This document shows positions 1 through 6,097 of a stretch of 7,741 nt of DNA, piece after piece. The position numbers and the translations under genes were made by a program. Position 1 is the stretch's first letter. Each line of letters opens with the position of its first letter. Source of the DNA: Gammaproteobacteria bacterium. Its GTDB lineage: Bacteria; Pseudomonadota; Gammaproteobacteria; Pseudomonadales; Pseudohongiellaceae. Where the stretch lies: positions 1 to 7,741 of the forward strand of contig DMJN01000104.1 in assembly GCA_003451715.1 (NCBI GenBank). Direction: 5' to 3'. The notes beneath the pieces were generated by a model. It was given only the letters and a program-made list of their open reading frames with translations, searched no databases and was not told the DNA's origin.

Positions 1-396
1 ATAGGTGCTGACGGGGTACACAATAGACGTTGTTCTGGAAGATTGAAAGTAGCGTTCATCGGAAATTACAAGGAAGTACGATGAGATTACTGCAATAACC
101 AATACAGAAAGTGTCAGCAAAATCACATTTCGGTTTAAACTCCTCTTGGCGCCTCCGAAGTCAGTAGAGTCTCTTTCCAGGCCGCTAGTTGTAATGTCGT
201 AGAACCAGGCAAGTAACGTTACGACTGGAAATCCAATCAAGAATACGTAAAGGATGAACGCTAAAAACCATGACGGCAGATCAAGCGCCGGTGTTAGTAC
301 ATCGACAACCTGCAAGGTCACCCACGCACCGGCAATATAATAAAGTACCGTTTTGATTACCCGACGTCTTTTCAGCTCTTGGAAGAAGTTACCCAT
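1..396 (-). CDS. Partial membrane protein, N-terminus of TPR/TolB-like or adenylate-cyclase-like family
   Basis: This reading frame is open from an ATG at 396 to the left edge (132 codons, no stop), so the gene is cut by the window. The start is supported by a Shine-Dalgarno GAGGTG five bases upstream. The protein begins MGNFFQELKRRRV and has three predicted membrane helices at about residues 13-33, 43-65 and 90-111, with an AWFYDIT segment after the second. From family knowledge, the 'FFxELKRRxVxxxxxxYxxxAWxxxQ' opening is common in gammaproteobacterial proteins that continue into a periplasmic TolB-like region and tetratricopeptide repeats, sometimes with a cyclase or winged-helix output domain. 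The TSIVYPV stretch after helix three sits where those proteins usually have 'SIAVLPF'. The C-terminal domains lie outside the window, so the function cannot be decided. A possible -10 hexamer TAAAAT lies at 442-447 without a clear -35. Confidence 0.75.
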   Translation of the reverse strand, partial: MGNFFQELKRRRVIKTVLYYIAGAWVTLQVVDVLTPALDLPSWFLAFILYVFLIGFPVVTLLAWFYDITTSGLERDSTDFGGAKRSLNRNVILLTLSVLVIAVISSYFLVISDERYFQSSRTTSIVYPVSTY

Positions 397-749
397 TGAA
401 GCACCTCATTGCGGGTCGGGTACTGCTCCCGCAGGCTCGTTATTTTACAGAAAACCTTACCACAACCCCTTGAAATGACACGAATCGGGTAGGGAACTGG
501 AAAAGTAACCAGAAATTCCTTATGTCCCCCTGGGGTCGCAAACCGGACATTGGGACTTCACTGAGTGGTCCGAAATACTGGGGCCAGACCATGGGGTGGA
601 CTCCTGCCCTTCAGCTATTGCTGACATTCAGCTCTGCGACAGGCGGCTTGCGGCCACAAACAGACAACTTCCAATAAGCGGGTGTCAGAGTTAATAAGCT
701 AGCCTTCAGACAGCTATAGTAGACGCCCCTAAGTATGTTTGTTACTCGT
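397..749. other. Non-coding gap with short inverted-repeat relics
   Basis: No convincing gene is seen here. Part of the gap is the leader of the partial membrane protein gene on the left (397 to about 450). The middle holds ATGTCC (522-527) facing GGACAT (545-550), a small hairpin GCTGA-cat-TCAGC (620-632), and CGGCCACAAACAGACA (651-666), which resembles the right arm of the first element. This looks like remains of a short interspersed repeat rather than coding DNA. No terminator with a T-run was found for the leftward gene that ends at 750. Confidence 0.45.
522..551. repeat. Imperfect inverted repeat, ATGTCC...GGACAT (copy 1)
   Basis: A perfect six-base inverted repeat encloses a 17-base loop. 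Its right half, GGTCGCAAACCGGACATT, resembles CGGCCAGACGCGGACATT at 4139-4156 and CGGCCACAAACAGACA at 651-666. The similarity suggests a dispersed intergenic element. The resemblance is by eye only. Confidence 0.35.
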
Positions 750-1790
750 TTATTGAGCTTCGCCCATCCGCGCAGCACGAAGTATTGACGACATAGAATA
801 ATTCTCCTCATGGCATGCATATTCATATATCTCTTGTCCCGGGGCCATTCTTTTTAGGGGTATTTCGCCTGTAAATGGCTGACTATAGATTTTTGGATCA
901 GTGACGGTGAAACTAAATAAAATTTCATCGCGTGAAACCAGCGTAAACGATTCAGTAATCTCCAGTTGATCCGAGGATCTAAGAAAGAAGCTGGACTGTT
1001 CGGGTCTAAAATTATTGGTATGAATTTTCAATGTATTGCCTTCATAGGAGGCGATGGAATCACCCATCCATTTAGGCCCTTGGGCTTCTAAATGCTCAGT
1101 GCCCAGGCGAATAATTCGAACCAAACTAAAATATTCAGCAAGAATGACCACGTATTTTTCAGTCTGTACAATTTGAATATTACGAACCGGATTGTCGCCT
1201 CCCGGATTTCCTACTTCGGCACTGAAAAATGTGGTTAACAGTGGCAATTGCGCTCCGGGGTTCAAACACCTTTCTCCCGCCGGTCGAATCTCAGGGCCGT
1301 CGAACGCTCCATGGCCTTGAGCAATCCAATCAGCAAATATGTCAGCGGCCGATTCTTTGCGGGGAAATCTTCCATGAGGAGGATCGACTACCAGAGAGGT
1401 TCTATACTCTCCGTTCACCTTTGCTATCTCAGTAGGCATTATTTCAAAATTCCCGTCAGCCTGCTGATCTATAGTGCCCCCTTGTTCCGGAGCAGAACGG
1501 TTCGGGTCTAATGGAGCACTTCTTGCCCGATCCATGTCGAGTGCACGGGCAATAAGTGCCTGTGCTTCTGCTTCGGTGTAAACCGATTGCTGTCCTAGCT
1601 CGAGAGGGCGTTCCATGGGGGTCTGTGAAGGGTTGGTCCACAGCCCCTGCAGGTCAGGATGCCCATAGGCAGTCAGCGGTAGCAGTTCGGTATTTTCGGC
1701 GGCTCGTGCAATCGAGACAATAAACGGAAAACAAAGCAGGACTGGAACAATTAGAAAACCATTGGAAAAGCGATTCAGTGAATAGTGCAT
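750..1790 (-). CDS. Uncharacterised exported protein, 'PDLQGLWTN' family
   Basis: The 346-residue product starts with a signal peptide: a hydrophobic core at about residues 11-27 and a likely signal peptidase I site after IARA (about residue 30). The mature protein is therefore probably periplasmic. Recognisable blocks are HPDLQGLWTN (44-53), TPMERP (57-62), SLVVDPPHGRFP (132-143), ERCL (173-176), GDSIASYEGNTLKIHTNNF (243-261) and YEYACHEENYSM (322-333). From memory of the family, proteins with these blocks are common in soil and marine Proteobacteria and Acidobacteria, often in several copies, and have no assigned biochemical role. Two cysteines (175 and 326) could form a disulfide; that is inference. 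The ATG at 1790 was chosen because the signal peptide follows it directly; the ribosome site upstream is weak. The gene appears to stand alone, flanked by gaps of about 350 bases on each side. I do not assign a function. Confidence 0.8.
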   Translation of the reverse strand: MHYSLNRFSNGFLIVPVLLCFPFIVSIARAAENTELLPLTAYGHPDLQGLWTNPSQTPMERPLELGQQSVYTEAEAQALIARALDMDRARSAPLDPNRSAPEQGGTIDQQADGNFEIMPTEIAKVNGEYRTSLVVDPPHGRFPRKESAADIFADWIAQGHGAFDGPEIRPAGERCLNPGAQLPLLTTFFSAEVGNPGGDNPVRNIQIVQTEKYVVILAEYFSLVRIIRLGTEHLEAQGPKWMGDSIASYEGNTLKIHTNNFRPEQSSFFLRSSDQLEITESFTLVSRDEILFSFTVTDPKIYSQPFTGEIPLKRMAPGQEIYEYACHEENYSMSSILRAARMGEAQ

Positions 1791-2140
1791 ACATTCTTGC
1801 CCAAATTGTTATTCTTTTGTGTTCTTGTTACCTATACCAACTTTTGCGATTGCTATTCTTCGAGGCGCACAAGCTGTGTGTGAAGCATCCATGTTTTGAG
1901 CTGTTTTGCTCGCGCTGATCGGCTGATTTTGGCCAGGAGCGGAAATCCAAAGACTTGACCCCGACTCCCACTTTCGATGATTTTTGTATTAAACAGTTGA
2001 CCCACTACTTGTAAATGATTGCATGGGATTGCTGCCTATCTGACGGATCAAAGTTCAATGCAATTACTGGCTCAGCTTTAAGTGCAAATCAACAGCTATT
2101 AAGAGCTTTGCTCAGGATAAGTCGAATTCAACTAATGCAG
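1791..2140. other. Non-coding gap with a possible repeat-end motif
   Basis: I see no gene with plausible composition here. The right end of the leftward 346-residue gene's leader lies at 1791 to about 1870 and is A/T-rich, but no clear -35/-10 pair was found. A motif GACTTGACCCCGACTCCC at 1952-1969 is the only distinctive string. TGAGCAAAGCTC near 2107-2118 could form a very small hairpin downstream of the DUF2059 gene, but it is too short to call a terminator. Confidence 0.4.
1948..1970. repeat. Possible end of a dispersed element (GACTTGACCCCGACTCCC)
   Basis: The string resembles 'GGGGTCA(G/A)...CTTGA' sequences that I recall at the edges of REP-like or RAYT-associated elements in Gammaproteobacteria. 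Only one end is visible and no transposase or partner end was found. Two weaker relatives of the GGGGTCAGACC type occur at 579-590 (TGGGGCCAGACC) and, on the minus strand, at 7702-7712 (AGGGGCAGACC). Confidence 0.2.
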
Positions 2141-2356
2141 TTAATTAGTCTCAATCCCCTCTTCGGCCAGTCGTCTGGCGACTCGCTGACCAATCCTTGG
2201 TCCGATAGACATTCCCCATGACTGGCCTACTTCTATTGATTCTTGAGTCAACAGCGGCAACACTTCGATTGTCTTCCGACCAATATCAGTATCATAAAAC
2301 TCGAGTAGTTGTTGAATATCCTCAAGTGAATAATACTTATGGTAAATCGGGTACAT
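2141..2356 (-). CDS. DUF2059 C-terminal fragment, possibly reinitiated
   Basis: This 71-residue frame begins at an ATG seven bases beyond the end of the TGA of the first half. GAGGAA lies three bases before the ATG, so translational restart after the stop is physically possible. It carries YPIYHKYYSLEDIQQLLEFY and the LLTQES...RIGQRVARRLAEEGI tail of DUF2059. It has no signal peptide, so a restarted product would stay in the cytoplasm, unlike the normal family member. Confidence 0.5.
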   Translation of the reverse strand: MYPIYHKYYSLEDIQQLLEFYDTDIGRKTIEVLPLLTQESIEVGQSWGMSIGPRIGQRVARRLAEEGIETN

Positions 2357-2363
2357 TAATTCC

Positions 2364-2639
2364 TCAAAACTCTCGTTGATCTATCTCTTCACTAAGCACC
2401 GCCTGAACTTCTTCGCTGATGATGTCGAATGCTCTTGGGGGGATATCTGTGCGAGCTTGTCTTAATGACTGTGTCATTTGTTGGATGAACAGTTGAGATA
2501 ACTGCTCTCCCATCGCCACAGCGCCAGTCTTCACCATTAGCTGTCTAATTGCGCTTTTCTTCTCATCAGAGATCTCAGAATCCTGAGTGAAAACCGAAGT
2601 CGAGAATACTGCCAGAACGAAGACTATTATTATGCGCAT
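2364..2639 (-). CDS. DUF2059 N-terminal fragment with signal peptide
   Basis: This is the part translated without any frame change: 91 residues, of which about 18 are signal peptide. In-frame codons reach upstream to 2753, but the start at 2639 is preferred because GGAGGAG lies seven bases before it and a clean signal peptide follows at once, whereas the upstream extension is Arg/Trp-rich and unlike an export signal. Alone it lacks the conserved second half of DUF2059. Confidence 0.6.
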   Translation of the reverse strand: MRIIIVFVLAVFSTSVFTQDSEISDEKKSAIRQLMVKTGAVAMGEQLSQLFIQQMTQSLRQARTDIPPRAFDIISEEVQAVLSEEIDQREF

Positions 2640-2927
2640 TGATAACTCCTCCACTAATCTTGGTCTAGCCCAAAGAAAGGTCCTTCCCACCGTAGACTGG
2701 GCGAACCACTTTCCACAAATAGAAAAGGTCCTGCCCGGATGCTTGGAAAGCAAGTCAGTATGTCACCAATGTTGTGGTTGTGCTAGTGTATAAAAAGAAT
2801 AAAGGGTATCGATCGAAACAACGCCTCAATCCTACCAGCATGCCGCTTGCTCAATTTACTCTCCACTTCGGATCAGTACAGTGTCAGCAAGGTGATAATT
2901 CCCGGCAAATGAAGCTGCGGGTTCCAA

Positions 2928-2956
2928 TTGACATAACTTTTATTCTTCTTAATACT
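2928..2956 (+). promoter_or_regulatory. Sigma-70-type promoter for the epoxide-hydrolase-like gene
   Basis: A perfect -35 hexamer TTGACA (2928-2933) is followed after exactly 17 bases by AATACT (2951-2956), a four-of-six match to the -10 consensus. Transcription would start near 2963, giving a leader of about 76 bases that contains the hairpin at 2976-3001. This is the best promoter seen in the window; the -10 is only moderate. Confidence 0.5.
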
Positions 2957-2975
2957 CTCGGCAGTGACAATTTGC

Positions 2976-3001
2976 GCGCCATCTCGCTTGGAGGATGGCG
3001 C
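2976..3001 (+). promoter_or_regulatory. Leader hairpin / inverted repeat GCGCCATC-GATGGCGC
   Basis: A perfect eight-base inverted repeat (2976-2983 with 2994-3001) encloses a ten-base loop, 37 bases before the hydrolase ATG and just downstream of the predicted transcription start. There is no T-run after it, so it is not an intrinsic terminator. It could be a repressor operator or an RNA structure that stabilises the leader. Confidence 0.45.
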
Positions 3002-3038
3002 ACTGTTATTAAGAGACCACAACTCGAGGAGAGAGACG

Positions 3039-3947
3039 ATGCTGAAGCGGGGACTAGTACTAGTGGTGTGTATGTTGGTGTCGGTTGGCGCGATCGCAAT
3101 TGACGCAGACTTCTTTGATGCAGTCGAACATAATTATACAGACAACGACGGTGTGAGTTTGCACTATGCCACCTTGGGTGCAGGCGATCCGGTGCTGTTT
3201 GTGCACGGATTCCCGGATGTGTGGTTCTCCTGGTCGCACCAGATGGACGGCCTCAAGGATGACTTTAAAGTCGCCGCCATGGACATGCGCGCCTACAACA
3301 AGAGTGACGCGCCCGAAGGTGTCGAAAACTACAGCATGGATCTGCTCATGGGGGATGTGACCGCGGTCATCGATGCTCTCGGCGGCAACGTTACGCTCGT
3401 GGCGCACGACTGGGGCGCAGGAATCGCCTGGCGCGTGGCTATGTATTACCCGGATAAGGTCAATAAGCTCATCATCTGCAACCTCACCCATCCCACCGGC
3501 TACGCAACCGTTCGTGCAAACGCAACGCCCGAGCAACAAGCCAACACCGATTACATTCGGCGCTTCCAGGATCCCGACGCCGGAAATATGTTTACTCCCA
3601 CCTTGCTCGCCACCATGGCCGCCGGTGCCGACAACCCAAACCTTGAGAAGTATAAGGAAGCCTTCGAACGCTCCTACGTCGATGGCATGCTCAACTATTA
3701 CCGTGCCGCATGGTCCGGGTTTCAGTCGGATGAAATTGAAGAAGTTCCACAACTCTCGATGCCGGTACTGCAATTCCACGGACTGCAAGACACGGCGGTT
3801 GACAAGGATGGCCTCCGTGACACGTGGAACTGGATCGATGCGGACTACACGCTGGTGAGCGTGCCCGAATCGGGCCATTGGGTGCAGCGCGAAGCAGCCG
3901 AGATTGTCACAGAGACTATGAAATGGTGGCTAAAAGCCCGTCAATAG
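3039..3947 (+). CDS. Exported epoxide-hydrolase-like alpha/beta hydrolase
   Basis: The 302-residue product has a signal peptide (residues 1-20, ending VGAIA) and an alpha/beta-hydrolase fold of the epoxide hydrolase/haloalkane dehalogenase type. Visible residues: oxyanion-loop HGFP (56-59) in HGFPDVWFSW, nucleophile Asp124 in VAHDWGAG, the DMRAYNKSD strand-loop (82-90), catalytic acid Asp251 in HGLQD, and catalytic His280 in SGHW. The lid carries NYYRAAW (219-225), whose tyrosine is typical of epoxide hydrolases (ring-opening Tyr) and argues against a dehalogenase. The expected reaction is water addition to an epoxide through an alkyl-enzyme ester; the substrate is unknown. Most relatives are cytoplasmic, so export to the periplasm is notable. 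ATG 3039 was chosen over in-frame codons back to 2964 because GAGGAGA lies six bases before it and the signal peptide follows. It has its own promoter and terminator. Its codons look more G/C-rich than its neighbours'. Confidence 0.87.
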   Translation: MLKRGLVLVVCMLVSVGAIAIDADFFDAVEHNYTDNDGVSLHYATLGAGDPVLFVHGFPDVWFSWSHQMDGLKDDFKVAAMDMRAYNKSDAPEGVENYSMDLLMGDVTAVIDALGGNVTLVAHDWGAGIAWRVAMYYPDKVNKLIICNLTHPTGYATVRANATPEQQANTDYIRRFQDPDAGNMFTPTLLATMAAGADNPNLEKYKEAFERSYVDGMLNYYRAAWSGFQSDEIEEVPQLSMPVLQFHGLQDTAVDKDGLRDTWNWIDADYTLVSVPESGHWVQREAAEIVTETMKWWLKARQ

Positions 3948-4048
3948 AGTTCTAAGTCGAGCGATATCGCCGGGGCGGGATGCTATCCGTTTCCGGCAAA
4001 GAGTGGATATCCAGAGGGTGCAAAACCGGCCCAATAGGGTGTACATTG

Positions 4049-4084
4049 ACGTTTCCGCGGAAACATTCCCGCGGGAACGTTTTT
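4049..4084 (+). terminator. Strong intrinsic terminator of the hydrolase gene
   Basis: ACGTTTCCGCGG (4049-4060) pairs with CCGCGGGAACGT (4069-4080) over 12 positions with one G-U pair and an eight-base loop, followed directly by a T-run (4080-4084). It lies about 100 bases after the hydrolase stop. On the minus strand no T-run follows, so it serves the plus strand only. The stem is built from two self-complementary blocks, GTTTCCGCGGAAAC (4051-4064) and TTCCCGCGGGAA (4066-4077), which could also fold separately. Confidence 0.85.
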
Positions 4085-4127
4085 CTCGGTGAATCCAGTC
4101 TTTATGCTCGTCCATCATGAATCCAGA

Positions 4128-4156
4128 ATGGTTGCTTTCGGCCAGACGCGGACATT
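4128..4156. repeat. Imperfect inverted repeat, ATGGTTGC...GCGGACAT (copy 2)
   Basis: The arms at 4128-4135 and 4148-4155 pair at seven of eight positions if two G-U pairs are allowed, around TTTCGGCCAGAC. The right half resembles copy 1 at 534-551. It lies just downstream of the leftward permease gene, so it might also fold in that transcript, but there is no T-run to make it a terminator. Confidence 0.3.
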
Positions 4157-4186
4157 TTCATCCAGGTCTTCAGCTAAGTTCCGCGC

Positions 4187-5365
4187 TTATCCCCCGTACA
4201 CTACCCGCTCGCTGCGTAGTATGCGTACCAATACTATGAAGATAGCTGCGGTAAGCAGCAGGGTGGTGCCCGTATTCAGCAACAGGCCAGCCACACTCAA
4301 TCCATCGCCGCGTAGTACCTGATCTAACAGCAGTCGTTGACCTAATAGAGGGATGGTGAGCATCCAATCCGCATCCTCAACAGCACCGAGCAGCGAGGGC
4401 AGCACCGCAAGCATGGGGAGCATTGTTATTAGTCCGGTATAGCTTTGTGCTTCTTTAAAAGTTTTAGAAAATAAAGACATTAACATTTGCAGAGCTGCGG
4501 CAAGCAATACGATCGAACTCAGGATCAATATTGCGTTCAGCTGCATGGACAGACTCAGTTTTGGATCGACTCCCAGGGAGCTCAGTGAAACGGAATCGAG
4601 GGCAGCGCCCGTGACCAGTACTGTGACCAGGGAAGCCAGAAAGCCAAAGCTGGCAACAGAGAGATATTTGCCAAGCATGATCTGTAAGGAAGACAGAGGG
4701 TGTACCAATAGCGGCTCCAGGGAATTGCGCTCTCTTTCGCCAGCCGTGGTATCGATGGCAGATGGTGCGCTGCCGAAGAAGGCCGCCATCAAGACAAACA
4801 TTTGCATGGCGCTTAAGATCTGCCCCGCGCGACTGGCATCGGTTGAGTAATCCCTGTCGCGCACAACCACCGCCGAGGCAATGGCGGGATTGATGCCGCG
4901 TACCAGTAGTCGCATGGAGCCGATACTGGAGCTATAGCTCTGTATTAAAAAATCCAGCCTGTCGGCGGCTGCATCGAATTTTTCGATGGATGTGTCGCTA
5001 TGTAGATAAATATCAGCAGGCTTCGCCGAGCTGAACCTTTCCTCGAAATCCTCCGGAATTTCGAGCACCAAATCAACTTCACCAGCATGAATATCTTGCT
5101 TGGCATTGCCTTCATAATCAACAAATGTAATGTCCTGGGTGCTGAGATATTGAATAAGATCGGGTGCGTTTTCCCGTCCGACCACCTGTATGTCGAGTTC
5201 ATCGCTGGTGTCTCTGGTTGCTGCCATTGTCGAAAACATAGTTGTCATTAATAGCGGTAACAGTAAGGCAGGGAGTAAGGCTGTCAGCATTGCTCTTCTG
5301 TCGTGTAAGCTGTCCTTGATCTCTTTTCTGAATATTATGCTCGTACCGGTGAAGATTCGGCTCAT
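4187..5365 (-). CDS. NatB-like ABC-2 type transporter permease
   Basis: The 392-residue membrane protein has the layout of NatB-type ABC-2 permeases: a cytoplasmic N-terminus with FRKEIKDSLHDRRA (12-25), a first membrane helix (about 26-46), a large external loop (about 50-180), then a cluster of five helices (about 182-204, 233-255, 274-298, 309-328, 358-382). Between helices two and three is DTTAGERERNSLEPLL (205-220), the family's hallmark cytoplasmic segment that contacts the ATPase. The length is normal for the family. Its start codon overlaps the stop of the ATPase gene as ATGA (5362-5365), with AAGGA before it inside that gene, so the two are translationally coupled. NatAB of Bacillus exports sodium, but this family also includes exporters of drugs or peptides, so the substrate here is open. 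It is the last gene of the operon; no T-run terminator was found after it. Confidence 0.88.
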   Translation of the reverse strand: MSRIFTGTSIIFRKEIKDSLHDRRAMLTALLPALLLPLLMTTMFSTMAATRDTSDELDIQVVGRENAPDLIQYLSTQDITFVDYEGNAKQDIHAGEVDLVLEIPEDFEERFSSAKPADIYLHSDTSIEKFDAAADRLDFLIQSYSSSIGSMRLLVRGINPAIASAVVVRDRDYSTDASRAGQILSAMQMFVLMAAFFGSAPSAIDTTAGERERNSLEPLLVHPLSSLQIMLGKYLSVASFGFLASLVTVLVTGAALDSVSLSSLGVDPKLSLSMQLNAILILSSIVLLAAALQMLMSLFSKTFKEAQSYTGLITMLPMLAVLPSLLGAVEDADWMLTIPLLGQRLLLDQVLRGDGLSVAGLLLNTGTTLLLTAAIFIVLVRILRSERVVYGG

Positions 5366-6096
5366 AGGGCTATTCCTTCTTCACTGCCGATTAAGCTGAT
5401 GAATGCCTCTTCCAGGCTTGCAGTTTCGGCCTGAGTACACAGTTGTTCTGGGGTACCTTCGGCTACGACGCTGCCGTCCGCCATAATATAGATGTGATCA
5501 CAAAGGGCGGAGACTTCCTGCATCACATGACTGGAAAACAAAATGCATCTACCTTCATTTCGCAGCCGCACCAGCAATTCTCTTAACATTCGAATGCTCA
5601 TTACATCCAGCCCGTTAGTTGGCTCGTCCAGAATGAGGTTTTGCGGCGAGTGAATGAGGGCCCGTGATAGAGCGACCTTCATCTTTTGGCCATGGGAAAA
5701 ACCCTTGCAGCGACGATCAAGCAGGTCGTCTATATTGAAATAGTTTTGGGTGGCGGCGATACAGGTATCCAGATCGGCTCCAGATATGCCTTGCATTTCG
5801 GCATAGAACTGTAGATGTTCTCGGGTGGTGAGTCGGTCATACAGGCCGACGCTGTCGGGAAACACGCCAATCTTGGCTACGGCTGCGATCAGGTTTTTGC
5901 TAACATCACTGCCATCGATGAGTATCTGACCCTGGTCAGGTTTTTGCAAACCATAGATTGTTCGTAAAGTAGTGGTCTTGCCCGCACCATTTGGGCCAAG
6001 CAGGCCAGTAATACAGCCATCCTTAGCCAACAGGGATAGATCGTCTACGGCCTTTACCTCGCCAAAACTTTTACAGAGATTTCTTACTTCTATCAA
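5362..6096 (-). CDS. NatA-like ABC transporter ATP-binding protein
   Basis: This single ABC ATPase domain (244 residues from the chosen start) is complete: Walker A GPNGAGKTT (34-42), an FPDSVGLYDRLT region (79-90) in the Q-loop position but without glutamine, signature FSHGQKMKVALSRAL (133-147, FSHGQ in place of LSGGQ), Walker B NLILDEPT (153-160), D-loop NGLD and switch His190 in SSH. These features fit the NatA group that partners ABC-2 permeases. The frame is open upstream to a TTG at 6117 inside the hydrolase gene, but a TTG at 6096 is preferred: AGGGG lies nine bases before it, the protein then begins MIEVRNLCKSFG as is usual for the family, and it starts just after the hydrolase TGA (6098-6100). 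The protein should act at the inner face of the membrane with the permease encoded next. Confidence 0.88.
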   Translation of the reverse strand: MIEVRNLCKSFGEVKAVDDLSLLAKDGCITGLLGPNGAGKTTTLRTIYGLQKPDQGQILIDGSDVSKNLIAAVAKIGVFPDSVGLYDRLTTREHLQFYAEMQGISGADLDTCIAATQNYFNIDDLLDRRCKGFSHGQKMKVALSRALIHSPQNLILDEPTNGLDVMSIRMLRELLVRLRNEGRCILFSSHVMQEVSALCDHIYIMADGSVVAEGTPEQLCTQAETASLEEAFISLIGSEEGIAL

Positions 6097-6097
6097 T

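Larger units (their letters stand above)
2141..2639 (-). pseudogene. DUF2059 exported protein, split by a one-base frame change
   Basis: Two consecutive frames together make a complete DUF2059 protein of 165 residues, the usual size for the family. The first frame starts at an ATG at 2639 with a strong GGAGGAG ribosome site and encodes a signal peptide (MRIIIVFVLAVFSTSVFT), then the family's LMVKTGA region, ending ...EEIDQREF and TGA (2364-2366). Removing one T from the TTTT run (minus strand, 2366-2369) continues as EELMYPIYHKYYSLEDIQQL, LEFYDTDIGRK and LLTQESIEVGQSWG, which is the conserved DUF2059 second half, ending at 2141. The join REF/EELMYPIY reads naturally, so the shift is placed at this T-run. 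The site reads UUU-UGA, where tRNA-Phe could re-pair after a +1 slip, as at prfB. Family function is unknown; the product is likely periplasmic. It may be a true pseudogene, a sequencing indel, or a recoded gene. Confidence 0.8.
2640..3038. other. Divergent regulatory gap between DUF2059 and hydrolase genes
   Basis: The two flanking genes diverge from this gap, so it should hold both promoters. The rightward promoter and a leader hairpin are identified separately. For the leftward gene no clear -35/-10 pair was found. Its leader contains a near-direct repeat, AGAAAGGTCCTTCCC (2674-2688) and AGAAAAGGTCCTGCCC (2721-2736), 47 bases apart start to start, which could be a duplicated regulatory site or chance. 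No gene is supported in 2774-3000. Confidence 0.45.

Noticed and set aside
611..826. Small minus-strand frame ending in the left gap
   Set aside because: It overlaps the 3' end of the 346-residue gene in another frame. Its left part translates repeat-like DNA and it has no ribosome site or family pattern.
2015..2221. Small plus-strand frame left of DUF2059
   Set aside because: It runs antisense into the conserved DUF2059 second half, and the peptide has no recognisable features.
2640..2753. N-terminal extension of the DUF2059 frame to an ATG at 2753
   Set aside because: The ATG at 2639 has a near-perfect ribosome site and is followed by a signal peptide. The extension would bury that signal peptide behind 38 non-hydrophobic residues.
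3373..3858. Second-frame open stretch (161 codons) inside the same hydrolase gene
   Set aside because: Ser/Thr/Pro/Arg-rich shadow translation with no ribosome site and no domain pattern.
3060..3878. Long open frame (272 codons) on the minus strand opposite the epoxide-hydrolase-like gene
   Set aside because: It lies entirely antisense to a gene with complete catalytic motifs. Its Val/His/Gly-rich translation has no family pattern and is what a G/C-rich codon pattern produces on the reverse strand.
3961..3970. Ten-base palindrome GCGATATCGC just after the hydrolase stop
   Set aside because: Self-complementary but without a loop or T-run and easily due to chance. The real terminator is at 4049-4084.
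4545..4850. Plus-strand frame opposite the NatB-like permease
   Set aside because: Antisense shadow of a well-supported membrane protein; no ribosome site and no family pattern.
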